A stretch of DNA of 64,000 nucleotides, from positions 9,850,033 to 9,914,032 of the forward strand of contig NC_135194.1 in assembly GCF_050948175.1 (NCBI RefSeq). Direction: 5' to 3'. This stretch comes from Xylocopa sonorina (lineage: Eukaryota > Arthropoda > Insecta > Hymenoptera > Apidae). Below, piece by piece: positions 1-12,600 of the stretch; the first letter of the stretch is position 1, and each line of letters begins with the position of its first letter. The translations under genes and the position numbers were made by a program. A model generated the notes under the pieces. The model saw only the letters and a list, made by a program, of their open reading frames with translations, was not told the DNA's origin and ran no database searches.

Positions 1-57
1 AGGGAGCCCTAGCCTCGGAAGAGGAAACTACAGGAATCGATAAAAACAAGGAGAGGA

Positions 58-77
58 GGGGGGGGGGTGGGTAGGGG
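58..77 (+). repeat. G-run with G-quadruplex potential
   Basis: Ten consecutive G are followed by T, GGG, TA and GGGG. This gives at least four G3 tracts with very short loops on the plus strand. Runs of this kind are also prone to length error in assemblies. Confidence 0.6.
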
Positions 78-1979
78 AAAAAAGAGGCACAGCGCTAGGT
101 GGTTCGTCGGCGGCGGCGATAAAAAATTTATTCGACGATCCGCCGGTGCCGGTGGCGTCGCGATCATGGAAAAAAAACCAGAGGGGGTGAAAAAACGAAG
201 GAGAAGATAGATAGTCGGCGATATGGGTGTAGAGCATGAACAGGGACGAGGGAGGGGGTTGGGGCCAGCAGCCGTAGAATCAACCGTGCTACCGGAGAAA
301 TAATAATGTTACGCTGTATATATGTATATATATAGAATACGCCTCTGGATTCCAACGAGACAGACGTTAGGTTACGCGCGTATCCACGTAAATAGGTAGG
401 TACGTTTCTTGCGCAACTCGTTACGGGATGCACGCGTGATTACTAATTGCAACGATTCTGGACGAGTCGTGACGATCGTATCGTCGCCGGAAATGAGCCT
501 GTATTCCGTATACCGTGCCGTCCTCTATTCCGTCCCGAGCGGTATTAGCCGAAGAAACGGAAGTCTCCGGCCAAGTTTTTCGGTAGAGCGTCGTTCAGGT
601 TTACGGAGCGAGTTCCTCGAATCGTGGTAATTAGAAATCGCTTTATCAACGCGAGCTTGTCGTTTGATTTGCCTGTATCGCATCTGTTTTCGCACGAGTA
701 CCGATTGGTTATGTGACGTCTATGAATTTAGAAATGATGTCGAAATAAATTGACTAAGGAATACCTTTGCGAGAAATTAGATCACTGCTAATGATTGAAA
801 ATCAACGCTCTTTTGGAAATTCGTTACTCGAATATAGTACGTTTATATCTTTGAAAGTAATCTTTGCGAAAGAAAGAAGATTATCTACAGTTTCGTATAA
901 AATCGAAGGAAAATCGGAAAATTGTATGCTGTCACTTATTTGCGACGCACTGTATTCGTTATTAATTTATAGATCTACTTGAATAATATCCAGGCGCGTA
1001 AACAGGAAATTACAACAAATCCACGAAACGTGCAGACATTTATCAGCGATTCCGCAGGACGATCCGGTGATCGCTGTGATTTTTATTGAGATTCCTTTCA
1101 TCCATCTTGTCGATTGTGGAGATGTAAATGAATAGAGGGTGGGAGGAAATTGAATCGAGAACGACAGGGGGTTAATACTCGGCCCCGGGGCTCGTTCTTG
1201 TCGAATTTATTTAATTGATGAAACGCTGAATGGAAACTGTATTTGGTCAAATGATTTGCTTCTATTTCCCCTCGTAATGGGAACTTCGATTTTTCGTCGG
1301 TGTAAATTGTGTCCCCCGACTACCGGCTGTACGTAACCCGTTTCTAAATGAATGAAGCGGCTCTTCGGCTCGATTTTCGATTGCAACGGGTGTCTGGCCG
1401 AACGGGGCGTTCGTTGGTTTTGTATTTCGACTGTTTTTTAACTATAAAAAGAGAATTACACTTGAGCGAAACGTCATACTTTGATTGAAAAACTGGAAAA
1501 TATAGAATAATTGTTATTAATGGATGATACTATCAATAATGATATGATACAGTAAAATATGAAGAAATTTGCAACTGTATTTTGCAATAATTATATTTCG
1601 ATCGAATTGAAAATTCCAAAGGCAGCTGATAATGAATTTTGACGCATTTTGCAGCGCAGGTTTGAGAACGCGGAGCGAAAAGGGAGCACGCAGGGTGAAA
1701 GAAGGAATCACGCGAGACGCATTGTTCCATTGACTATTTGCGTCTTGATTCGACGAGCTCGCGCAGCTAAATCAAACGAAAATCAATGACCCCTGACAAA
1801 GTCGGCCGTAATTCGTGGGATTTCCAGCGTTCCTCGCGTTGCCATGCCCTCTTTTAATTCGCGATCGATCAAATAGTATCTCGACACGAGTGGAAAAGGG
1901 GTTGAACTTTCGAGAGACAAAATGTAGTTTTATGGACGAACCGGTAATTTAGTCGAAAGGAAAGGAACATCGTCAAGTT

Positions 1980-2260
1980 TTCTCGAATACTATCAATTTT
2001 GCCGAATACTCGAACTCGCATTACTTGAACCACTACTTTATCAGTACAGATTTAAGTTGCTTTGAATGAATTCGAAGCCAAATTATTTGAAACAACTTGA
2101 CTCGAACAAACTCAAATTTGAACGCAAAACATTCGACTAAACTCATTGAACCTAATGAATCGAACGACAGAATGAACCGACGACAATCAACAGAAGCAAA
2201 ATCTCCATCGACACCGTTCAATGCTCACTTCGATCCAACAATCGAACTACGTTATTTGTA
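1980..2260. repeat. TTGAA/TCGAA-rich degenerate low-complexity patch
   Basis: TTGAA, TTCGAA, TCGAA and TTCGAC variants recur at about 2062, 2071, 2086, 2097-2106, 2117, 2132, 2146 and 2160, with 9-16 bp spacing. The repeat is too degenerate for a defined unit. TTCGAA-type words overlap heat-shock-element half sites (GAA/TTC), but no perfect alternating 5-bp array was seen. Confidence 0.35.
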
Positions 2261-2553
2261 TTCAAATTGAACCGTGTATATTTTCACCTCCGCTAATTCC
2301 ACGTTCAAGCGTCGTTTCCTTAACAAAGGGGCCATTGCGCGACGCGATGCTTATCCCTTAAAAAGGCAAGGAGCCAGGTTCCCATCGGCATTTAATTGAC
2401 CCGAATCCTGGGAGCGCTCGTGCCGCAGGAACGTTCACCGTTTCGACGACTCGCGTTCGCGGGCAGACCGTAGCCAAGGTTTCACCGTGCGTTTTAACGA
2501 GTTCGCGGGTAATTTTCTCTAATAACAACCTGCACACCGGCAAGAATTATGCT

Positions 2554-2566
2554 GCGCGCGCGCGCG
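2554..2566. repeat. (GC)6 microsatellite
   Basis: Alternating GC dinucleotides in a row, an alternating purine-pyrimidine tract that could adopt Z-form. Confidence 0.7.
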
Positions 2567-3649
2567 TAAACAACAACGAACGGCCGCGTCTTCGCTGGCG
2601 AACCGGCGGTGACTTTTCACCGGGGTGTTGCATAATTTTTCCACGGTTGCACAATCGACGGGTGGGCTGGTTGCGTAATTCTCTGTCACGCGGGGACGCA
2701 CGTCGGGCCACGGGAGTCGCTCTTTTCGGATCGATCCCGCGGGTAACGAGCGATCGCTGGCCAATGGACGCGTTGTTGGTTAATTGAGGTTGAAATTGAG
2801 GAAATATGAATAAGGTATGAGCAACGTGTTAACGCGCGCCGTTGCAGTTTCTAACGCAACGAATATATGTACGAGTCATAGTTTTTGCATCGAGTTTTCA
2901 CTTGAAATTAGTTACTTTTATTCAGAGGCTTCCTTATCTCCAATCGTAACATCCAAGCTAAGTCTGAGGAGCGTTTCCATCTTCGAATTCGGTTTCCAAT
3001 TCTGGCACGTGTGTATAATCGAATTACTCCAAGTACTTACAGGACACGTACAATTTCACCCCCAATTGCGTGACACGCTCCATGTATAATTAATACCTTC
3101 CTATCTCCAACGGAACCGCCGCTGCAACACATGTTCGCTATTCGTTTGAAAAGTTTTCATTCACTTTATGCCGCTGTTTAAACCGTTTACCATGTATGCT
3201 TATCGAGGCAAGTGTTAGGTGGTGTGTAGATAAACGGCCTCGTTAATTATGGTTATGGTCATCGTGTTCGATTAAGAGCGTAAGAAAATATAAATCTTTA
3301 GGCTAGGAGTATACATAGCTTGCAGAAAATTATTAAGTAGGTGAAATTTCGATTCATTTTGGACTATTAAATTTTACTTAACTTCAGGTTTTTCTATACA
3401 TTACTTGGTTACTCTGAGAAATCTGACTACAAGAGGGTACCAAAATGGCGGTCCCCTTCGCTGATACGTAACCTTCCTTTCTACCCAAAATCAGCTTACT
3501 TAAAGCTCATACCACAAAATGGTACAATATAGTTCACGCTATTCAAGATTCAATTCAAGTAAAAACAAAAATCACGAAAATCGAGAACAGCTAAGAAAAC
3601 ATCTAGAAATGGTAACGAATGTCTCGAGTCAACTCCAGTAGCCAACTAA

Positions 3650-3659
3650 ATGGCGCCAT
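3650..3659. promoter_or_regulatory. ATGGCGCCAT palindrome (paired Pho/YY1-like cores)
   Basis: A perfect 10-bp palindrome made of two head-to-head GCCAT cores, extended by a further A/T on each side to AATGGCGCCATT. GCCAT is the core bound by YY1 and its fly homologue Pho. Binding here is inferred. A second copy is at 23728-23737. Confidence 0.3.
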
Positions 3660-4182
3660 TAACGTCGCCTCGAATAATTCGAAACGTAGCCACGGGTGAA
3701 CATTAGCAGAGTGGGAAATGATGCAATTAGACGAAAGAAATAAAGAAAATGCAGGCTCGAACGCATCTCGACCGCTTCCATTCACAGGTTCGAGACGCCT
3801 CTAATCCCGATGTATCGAGGTCGCGGGAAGCGAGCATAAACGAGCGGTTCGCGCGTCAGGTCCGCTCGTTTCGATCGTACCTGCAATTATTTTTTTCCCG
3901 TTCCGCGCTGCGTGCCGGCAGATAATAATTACATCGGACGCGGGTGCCCCGTGATTCCTCGGGAAGCGGTCTAACGTTCCTAGGCGCGTGCATACGTCCG
4001 CGCGCGCGTGCACGTTCATTCCGCTAATCTTGCGTAGGCACGCGTGTTGCTCGTGCTTGTCGGAAACGCGACATCGTCGGCGTCCCTCGTCACGGAACAA
4101 GAAGGCCTTACGTGGCTGCGCCTGCATGCACCGCTCTCGTTGCACTAATACCCGCGCGTCGAGCTTATGCGCCGCGTGTAAG

Positions 4183-4197
4183 TACAGGGTGTCTCGG
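4183..4197 (+). mobile_element. Transposon-end-like TACAGGGTGTCYC motif
   Basis: TACAGGGTGTCTCGG resembles the AGGGTGTCCC ends common in arthropod DNA transposons. It lies in a GC-rich block with no matching inverted partner found nearby, so it is at most a relic and could be chance. Confidence 0.2.
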
Positions 4198-4458
4198 TCG
4201 AAGTGTCGCCGGCTGCCTTTTCCTGGGATTGCCGGGAAGCTGTTGGACCAACGGTACGTCTCGTTGTGCTCCATCGTTTCGCGAAGGGACGTGGCTTTTT
4301 AACGAGAGATGATTTAAATTCAATTTTACGCGAAGGGCCAAATTTGTTTGCGTCTTCTGTAACTAAAGTTTTAGCTTTTTTCTTTGAGCGTATTATTATT
4401 TTATTGCCTGATGTGCTTTAGAGATTTATCAGAAAATTTTGAGTGAATGTTAAGATCG

Positions 4459-4590
4459 AATGGAAGGAAGGAGTGTAATATATAGGTTCTGAATGATTTG
4501 TTAATTTTATCATAGCTTCAACTAGAACCTATGCTCAGAAAACAAAGCAGAAACACATTCACACTTCCCTCCTTAGAATACCATTATCAT
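4459..4590. repeat. Imperfect long inverted repeat
   Basis: Perfect 9-bp arms ATAGGTTCT and AGAACCTAT lie at about 4482-4490 and 4523-4531. Outside them, GGAAGGAAGGAGTGTAATAT on the left pairs imperfectly with ACATTCACACTTCCCTCC on the right after an asymmetric insert of roughly 25 nt. This could be a decayed MITE or a hairpin transcript. No target-site duplication was identified. Confidence 0.3.
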
Positions 4591-6150
4591 TCAATTTAAA
4601 CTATCAATTATCCACTCGCATCAATTAAATCCATTTAACCCTTGAAAACTCGCCAATTCCACAAAGAGAAAAAGAAAGATCGTTTTCGCGCTCTTCAACT
4701 CTAAACTTCAAATCTAAAGCAGTCTTCAACGAGCAAATCGAGCCACGCAACGAACTCCATCGATCGCCATCGTCCACGGTCCGGATGGAGTCCCTACGCG
4801 AAAGACACCCAGTGGGTGCTCGAACGCGGAACCCGGCCGAGTCAGCGGGAACATCGCTGGCGGATCCGAGCCCCGGCGAAACACGCCCGTTATTTTCGCG
4901 GTCCGAGCTGAGACTTCATTGTTCGCGGGCTCAGATTTTCAGCCGGATTACCGGGGCCAACTCGAACCGGCCTGGTGGCTGCCGACAGATTGTTAATTGA
5001 TCGGAAACACGCACGGTTGCGCGGCGCCCGCCGCCCCGCCGTTGTTCCGCCGATAAATATTCCTCGTCGTCGAGATCCGCGTGCTTATGCGCGCGTGCAT
5101 TGTTCCTAACAATTAGGAGGATCCGCGTATCTGGACGAGTCGACAGAGCCGGATCGAAACTGGAAGCGAGGGGGATGGAACGCCGCGCGCCGATACGGGG
5201 GGTTGCTCGCGACAATGGGGTGGCCCTCGCGGTTTCCTTCGACAAAAGTGACGCGAGTATCGGCGCTGCGGATAAAGGTGGACGCGGACAGGCGATCTGC
5301 GAGCGAGAGCCTTTTGGCAGGCGAGTTACATCGGGGTTTTTTCAGCGGATGCGGAGTCATTGTTTGGGCGGGGGTTTGAAATCTTAGCGCGTGATAAGCT
5401 GGGGTGTATTATGTTGAAGAGGAGCGGCGATATCGTTGATATTGGCGACGATGGGTTGACAATGAGCTCCGCGAGGAGACTCGCTGTTCGCGTGTCGATT
5501 TAATTTTACAAATACTTTAAATCGTCCGATTAGAACCGTTCGTTATAAAACACGAAGTCAGTTTAAGAACAGTGATTTATACGCGAGGAAAACGCTGGCA
5601 GAGCGTGTAGTATTTTTTAGAAACGGGAATTGTTTTGATAATTACCAGTGTTTCGTGTAAATTAATATATATTTTCGAAACTGAGGCTTGTATCGCTCGC
5701 GTAAACGTAAGCCACACGCGAAACTGGCTGTTATGCTTCACACCTCGAGCTGGATTTCGCTGCGAAACAATTTTGGCTCGCATAAATATGGAACAATTTT
5801 TCGTTGCTTGCTCGCGTGGAACGCGCTGTCGAAAATCGGTCAGAAACATTTTGAACGAACGAATTTATGTTCGTCATTAACATTTTTCCTGGTGAAACCA
5901 ATGTGTTTCCAATCTAGTAGATACCTGCTGATATATCAATTATTATACATGACAGACGATTAACAGTACATTTATAATCATTATCAGTATGCTTCTTATT
6001 TCTTCAAAATCCAAATCATCTGCCGCTAAAGTCTTTCTTGAATTATTTAAAATTGTTCCAAATTTAATAATCCAGATGGTGGATTATTTCAATGTGTCAA
6101 ACTAGAAACAAAAATGAATCTTTCGTTAAAGAATAGAATCCTGGATGCAA
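4591..6150. other. Noncoding stretch with GC-rich core
   Basis: A GC-rich block at about 4785-5400 produces several overlapping open frames on both strands, none with recognisable motifs. Its flanks are AT-rich. No RNA gene or repeat was seen. Confidence 0.5.
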
Positions 6151-6154
6151 ACGA

Positions 6155-6445
6155 TCAGAGAAACCTATCGGTTCGAGCGAGCCTGCAACTGTTTACACCT
6201 AAAGCCAGAAAGAAAAACACGTGCAGACTCTGCGTCGTCATTTTTCTTAGTCGAGGGGACTTCAGATTTTCCGTCGAGTGTCCTCCCAGCTCGTATAGCT
6301 CTCGTAGCGTAAAGACATCCTTCGGAACCTGAGTAATAAAGTCGTTCGTAGAAAAAGGAAACCATCGAGCTTTTATTTCGCGCACCAACGTCAGACACAT
6401 TATTAACTTCGCTTCAGTGCGCTGCACTAAAATATTCTCCGCCAT
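6155..6445 (-). CDS. Possible small protein or first exon, unrecognised (96 codons)
   Basis: The frame begins with a true ATG in a favourable context (GAAATGG) and runs 96 codons. It starts MAENILVQRTEAKL and is fairly balanced in composition, without homopolymers, in contrast to most frames in the window. A second frame on the same strand is open for 77 codons at 6165-6398, which weakens the case. There is no known domain. Hydrophobic residues cluster late in the frame (around residues 76-83), but there is no clear signal peptide. A candidate donor lies at GCTTTAG|GTGTAA, about 50 bases before the stop, so it could be a 5' exon. The initiating ATGGCGG overlaps one of the recurrent AAATGGCG words, which offers a noncoding explanation for the apparently good start context. 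Confidence 0.15.
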   Translation of the reverse strand: MAENILVQRTEAKLIMCLTLVREIKARWFPFSTNDFITQVPKDVFTLRELYELGGHSTENLKSPRLRKMTTQSLHVFFFLALGVNSCRLARTDRFL

Positions 6446-9190
6446 TTCGAACGCGCAAACTCGTTCAAAATCTAGATTTCTGATTCCCTGAATTTTTCAA
6501 GAACGCACCGCAGGAAAGATCGTCGCGTAAAAGGGAGAGGGTGGGACGGAAAAGGCGCGATAACTAATTTAAACGACGAGAGACACGTCCGCGCGAGCTC
6601 GTCGAGCGATAGACGCTAGCCGAGCGAATCGATCGGCTCTGATTATCCACTCGAGGGTGCCTACCCGTCTCTATTATTACGCGGGAAGACGGATTCGCCT
6701 TGTTCTCAGTCATCGATTGGCTTGAATATACAATTTGATTGTAGCCGCCGCGTTCGCGGTTCCGTTAAATCGTCGCACCCCGAAGAAACGCGAAGGGAGA
6801 TCCTCTGATCGATCGATGGTTCCTACTGGCGTCAGGTGCGAGAGATTTGTGAAGTACGCGTAATTTTCACGAGATTTTCACGTGATCCTAAGAAGGATGT
6901 TTTGTAAAAGTAAAATATTTAATAATCACTCATGAGAAAATTTTACTTCGATACATTATAGTACTTCTCGTACTAATGGCATCGCATATTTTTATACAGT
7001 ATCATTATGATAATCAGAAGAACTGTAATACACGAAGAGGTTAGCACGCACTTTGAAATAAACTCTGAAATTGACTGATATTAAAAAATGCAAAATAAAG
7101 AAGGAAGGGGTGCATTTGTCTGGTTCCGCGTGCAACGTTCGCTCAAGACACCGGGGGTGGAACAACGGCCGCGTGGTTTCATTGAGTCCGTCTGTGGTAT
7201 TTTGAAAACTGGGAAAATCCAAGGCTCGGAGGCTCCAAGGGACGGTGCAATGGCACGCGAAGAAAGGGAACGCCGTTGAATTACTCTCAATGGCCGTGTT
7301 TAATGGGCGAAACGATTAATTTCCGTGCGCGAAAACGATTCGCTTATTGAATTTGCCCGACTGACTTCTGCGTTTAATGGACTCTGGATCGGGCATGGAA
7401 GAAAACCCGAGAGCGCAGGATAATTCTTTCAGAAATGCCCGGCCGAATCGACAATTAGCGGCTAATATTTTCGCCCCTTTTCTCTGATTGCGCCGTCTCC
7501 ATCGGGATTGCATTCGAACGGTCCCGTTCAACGTCGTCGTAGTCGTGAAAATTCGTGAAATCTTCGACTTGGTTACGTAACGATTGCATTGTCTCTTCTG
7601 AGATGAACTTTAAGTTACGTGTAGAATAGTCACGGTTATTAAGTTTTGATTAAATTCTTGTTGGATGAGAAAGTGTCATTTTTTTGCAATTTGAAGTTTT
7701 TATATTACCATTATCTGCTACTACTATTGTCGTTCAGCGCTTGAATAATGATTTGCAAGCAAAGAAACTGATGCAAATTCGTTGATAAAATTGCTGCCAT
7801 TTCTGTGAACTGACTTGCGTTATGCAACAAAAATTATAAATCACCTTAACCACACATTATTTGTAGCACAAAATACTCTATCTTGCAGTTAAATTATTTT
7901 TCTCAAATGGATCTCTGTTAATAATTATTAAAATTCGAAAATGGCCCACTTGTTGGCTCGACGTTTATTAAAATTTGTTCGCAATTTAGCTCTTCGAGCA
8001 TTTCCGTCGAATAATACCGAGACTCACCCCCGTGGCCCTCGGCGGAATTCACAATTTTCTATACACCCCCTGGCAAGAACAGATCGCTGGGAGGATCAAA
8101 CAGTCCCCGCTTACGATTGTAATTCTAATCAAGGTTTACACTTCGACCCTAATTACCATTCTTGATGGAAGGATGCAAATGAAGCGGAACAGGCCCGAAG
8201 TTTCCGGCGAGCACCGCGAAGGGTGCTGCAGGAACTGCTCGCGAGGGCATAGCGGAAACAAGGGGGTGGCGGACGCCGTAAGAATGCGCGCCGGAATATA
8301 ACGTCCGTCGAAGTATTTTGTATCTTCCCCTCAGGCACTTCCGGATCGTTAATCGGACAGTTTTCGAATATCTTCCTTAGATGGTATTCACTTTGCTTGC
8401 CAGTCTACGGAGTTCGTCTTCCATGGAACCACTATAAGGGGTGTTCTTCTCCAGGAGACTGAAATGACGGAGATCATTTTCGAAGACGAAACAACGACGA
8501 AATTGCGTTCGAAGCTTTGTATTTTAAACAATTTATCAATTTATACGTGTGTCAATAATAAATTTCTATAAGACGCGCGATATTCCATTTACGGAAGGAT
8601 ACAAGGGTGCATGGGCCATTAGATTGTATTTGTAAAGAATTTTTAATATAGCTTTCTTTAAGAACTATTTCTTCCATGCTGGTCCACTTATAATACTTGA
8701 TATACCCAATATGGCAGTCATTACACGTGTTTAATAGGAACCAAAATGCTTAACGATGAACGATTATCGATTTTGACACTTTCTCTTCGTGTTACGTTCA
8801 TGTGTGATATTAGAAATGTTCGCGAACTATAATGTAATGAATAAATGTAATATTATCGAACGCAAAAAGCAGCAACTGACCAAATTTATATGCACATACG
8901 AATTACGCGTTAATTCACGTATATCACACGTCAGTGCGACAATATCTATTCGTATAGACAATTATTCACACAGAGGTACAGATTCTGCTACAATATTCGT
9001 ATTCGTTACAGGCTTAATACGCATCGTATCTTCTCGAATTCCTTCCAGTTACTTCCGACCACTCCGATTGAACCCAGACCCACCTGTTACATAAATAAAC
9101 CGATGGGAACGCTTTTAAAACCGCGAGAATAGCGCTGGCGAATCCGAGCAACGGGCTGGAAACGATATCGGCGACAGCATACGAATAACA
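6446..9190. other. Noncoding stretch, nothing distinctive
   Basis: Mixed composition, with AT-rich DNA at 6880-7080, 7560-7960 and 8500-8900. Frames here are short. One POU octamer lies at 7771 and another at 8173. No repeats or RNA genes were recognised. Confidence 0.5.
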
Positions 9191-9650
9191 TTAAATCGGA
9201 AATAGCGTGTAACCGGTGCGCGCGCGAGGCGTCGCGGATAATTGAAATAATTGAATCGCGCTAAAAGTAAACCGCGCGTCGAATCGAACGAGAGCGGATG
9301 GATATTTCCGAAGGAAGAGATCGAAGAAGACTTTGGGACGAATCGGAATCGGCGACGTCCGACGCCCGCCGACGGCCGCGGATTCGATCCTCGAACGAAA
9401 CGGTCGATAATTTTGCAGAAAACGGACGCAGCGGCCGCGATCGACGCTAATTACGCGCTCCATCGCCGCAAACAGGGACGAGGTTGAAATTTTTATGGGC
9501 TAATGTCTGAGCGGGGACTCGGGCCACGGGGTTTGCGACCCGGCTCGGTTCGCCGTCCCCAGAAAACGGCCGTCCGCGGATCGATGGCCCCGCGGCCGCC
9601 ATTACGGGGCGATTAATTAAAATTCTAATTAATAACCGCGGCCTCATTGT
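9191..9650. other. GC-rich island with homeodomain palindrome at its end
   Basis: A CpG-dense block rich in CGCG, CGCGGCCG and GCCG words. Open frames on both strands reflect the low stop frequency of GC-rich DNA. It ends in the TAATTAAT palindrome at 9594-9643. It could be a regulatory island. No coding or TATA evidence was found. Confidence 0.35.
9594..9643. promoter_or_regulatory. Symmetric palindrome with two TAATTAAT boxes
   Basis: ATTAATTA (9612-9619), a 6-bp spacer AAATTC and TAATTAAT (9626-9633) form perfect 8-bp arms. Outside them GGCCGC (9594-9599) pairs with GCGGCC (9638-9643). TAATTA is the core of Antp-class homeodomain sites. Two in mirror arrangement in a GC-rich context suggest an enhancer element. 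A cruciform or hairpin is the alternative. Confidence 0.35.
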
Positions 9651-12600
9651 TGCTCTACGCGTGCATCACACGCGGCATGAACCCGAGTGATACGCTCGGG
9701 AGATTTTATTGGAACGGCGAGCAGTTCACAGATCTGGAAATAATTAGACTTTTAAAGCGTTCCTCTCAAGTGATGCTCGTTCGTCGAACGTGGCGGCTGC
9801 ATCGTTCCGCGACACCACTCTTCACAGCGACAGTTTGCTCGCCGCGAGCGTGTAAATTTGTCGAAGTGCCGATTGATCTTTTTATAACGTTATACCCGCC
9901 GCCGTAACGGCCGATCACAAAGTTAAAGTTAAACTCTTCTTATTAATATCGTCGTCACCTTAATTGGAACTAACTACGCGAACAGAACAGCCTACGATCG
10001 GTCACCAAAACCTACATGTTTCTGAAATTTCAAATACTTAAAAAATTATGTAGCTTTCGATCACTCTGCAGGCGTTTAATCGATTCATTAAATTATAGAA
10101 CTAATATCTTACTATAGAAATATTAATTCTTACATTTAAATTAATTTGTATACTTTTTAGGCACTTGACGACACAGAGTAAAACGTTAAACGTTGAACTC
10201 TTGATTTTTTGGACTGGAATTGTAAGGAAATTTTCGAGTTTTGAAGCACGCTGTAGTTTCGCCGTGGACATAAGCCCTTCCTATTCCCGTGACACTAATG
10301 GCGGACTCAGTTCGAACAGATAGGATCTTCTTCGTCTCTTCTTGCGCTTCTTCGGCGAGCTGCGTGACAGCGGACTGACTCACGCACTCACGCGTGCACG
10401 CACGAATCGTTACGACGCGGACGGAACCGGCGTTCCGCTTTTTCCTTTGGAACACGAACGTTCTTTCGATCCCCCCCCGTTTCTGCGGTTTCTCAGAAAC
10501 TTTGCGCTAACTTGCCCGCTATAAATCGAAACCAGCCGTGCCCTGCATACATTCTCTCCGAAAACTTGCACGAAATTCCCCAAAATAAACCACTGTAAAA
10601 TTAAAACACACGCACGCACTCATTTGAATATTTCTATATTACAAACATTTCAAAATTACAAATAATAAATGCAGCGTTTCATCGTGGAAGAAACGAAGAA
10701 AGGAAGAAATACAATTCAGGATCAACCCAGTAGCAACCCTTTAATCCTCGATCCAATCGATTTCTCTCATTGTCAACTTCCTATTTACAGTGCGAATTTG
10801 CTTCTCGAGAAAGAGCAAAAAAGAAACAAAAAAACAAAAAAAAAAAATAGCTAGAACGCACCCGGTTTCCTGTTTAATCCTCGACGCGACCGATTTCTTC
10901 GAACGCCCTCGGACGTGTCGTTTCGTTGACGGCGCGAATAGGAGAGCCAGGGTGGACAGGCGAATTAACGTAACCGGCTGAGAGTGATAAATCAAAATAA
11001 GCAGATGGGAAATCCTGCGATGTGTCATCTCGTTGTAAACGATGTCCATTCGGTGTTACGTTCCTAGTTTATCGCCGGTGGTGCGCGCCGCGTCGACCCG
11101 GTAATAAAATATGGCCGCGCGAAAATATTTCCATGGATATTGGCGGAAAATATTAAACGCGACAATAGAACTTGTTAAGAGATAGCCGGTCGGGGCGTAC
11201 TCGATTAAGCCTGATCCGATTTCGGGTTCTCTTGTCGACCGATTATTCGCCTGGATGAAACCGTTCGATCTAACGCCGTGTTATATGCGAGAGATCCGAC
11301 GCGACGATATAGAAATCGTTTTCACTCGATCGTCTAAACTGTCAACAACGATTTTCCTTGGAAACTAGAGTTTCTACTTGTTTCCTGGATTTTTTCTCTG
11401 CTTTTATTCCACGTCGACGTGGATCATCGTGGTTTCATTCTTTTATGATCCGTTTTTTTCGAGAAATTTATTAGTTTTCGAATAAATGCATAGTATTCGT
11501 TATATTCGGCTATTGTTGCGTAAAATATATGATCTATATATTGATATTCCACATTTTTTTTTAAATTGAAAACATATCCAGGGAAATAAAAGGGTTGCAG
11601 TTTCATGTAAAGAATTAATCGATCTTTAAAATTTCATTCGTTTATTATATATTTAATGAAACCTTTGTCATATATATTCTAACTCTGAATGTTTCATCAA
11701 ATTATAATATACTACAAATGTGTGAATTATCGATATTATTTTCTGTTCGTCGATACTGTTCGACGCACTCGCAACCCTCGATGCTCGATCGAATCGGCTG
11801 GACGTGGTCGCGGCATCAAATTAACCGTCGCGGTTAAAAATGACTTACCGATACACCAATTAATTACGTCCATCCGTCCATTGAACTACAACTCGATTCA
11901 ACGATTTTCTTCCCCTATTAATCGCCCCAGCAATTCCGTTCCATTATTACTACAATTACCCGCGGCTACTCGTTCTGTTCGTGAACGAGGTTTTCGCCGA
12001 CCGGCAACGAACGCAACCCAATCGAGCTGTTTATACCGCACTTTTATCCCCCTTTACCCGCTCGCGCACGCGAAACTTCGATAAATTCCACTTAATATTT
12101 TTATCGACGTATTAATTGTACCCGTAACACGTGGAATTTAATCGGACCGTCAATCGACTGGCCGCAGCGCTTTCGAACGGCGACGACGGCGCGGCAATTA
12201 ATTAGTAAACATCCGTCTTGCCCGTTATAGGCAACGCGAGCTGGTACGCGCGCGGAAATTACTTCATCCACGCGCTAAAACTGCCGGGATAATTAACGAA
12301 TCGTCGACGACCGCGGAGCAGATTTCTTTTCTCCTTTTTCGTTCGCTTCATTTCCGTTTATCGCACTGGCGACAGTTTGATAGAAAACGCTTGTAATTGA
12401 AATAAATCATGCTCGTTGGTTTGTTTAGGTTCGTCGAGATTTAAACCAGCTGTCATAATGGTTTTGCTAACAGCGCGAGAGAAAAGAGGAATAAATATCC
12501 TACTCGATTCGAGTTAAAAAGTACAGCATATGGAATTTTAAACTCGAGATCCATACAAAATCTCCAAAGATCGATTTGTGTTTCTCTTTTAATAGATAGA

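Larger units (their letters stand above)
1..4440. other. Noncoding stretch, no gene seen
   Basis: No frame here looks coding on either strand. Visible content: a G-rich block near 58-77, a short TA-rich run near 317-335, a (GC)6 run at 2554-2566, a TTGAA/TCGAA-rich patch at 1980-2260, two AAATGGCG sites at 3443 and 3648, a palindrome at 3650-3659, and a GC-rich block at about 3790-4280. The 157-codon minus-strand frame at 3801-4274 lies in that GC-rich block and is rich in Arg, His and Cys without any known motif, so I treat it as chance. Confidence 0.6.

Noticed and set aside
3801..4274. 157-codon minus-strand frame
   Set aside because: GC-rich, with overlapping frames on the plus strand and no motif.
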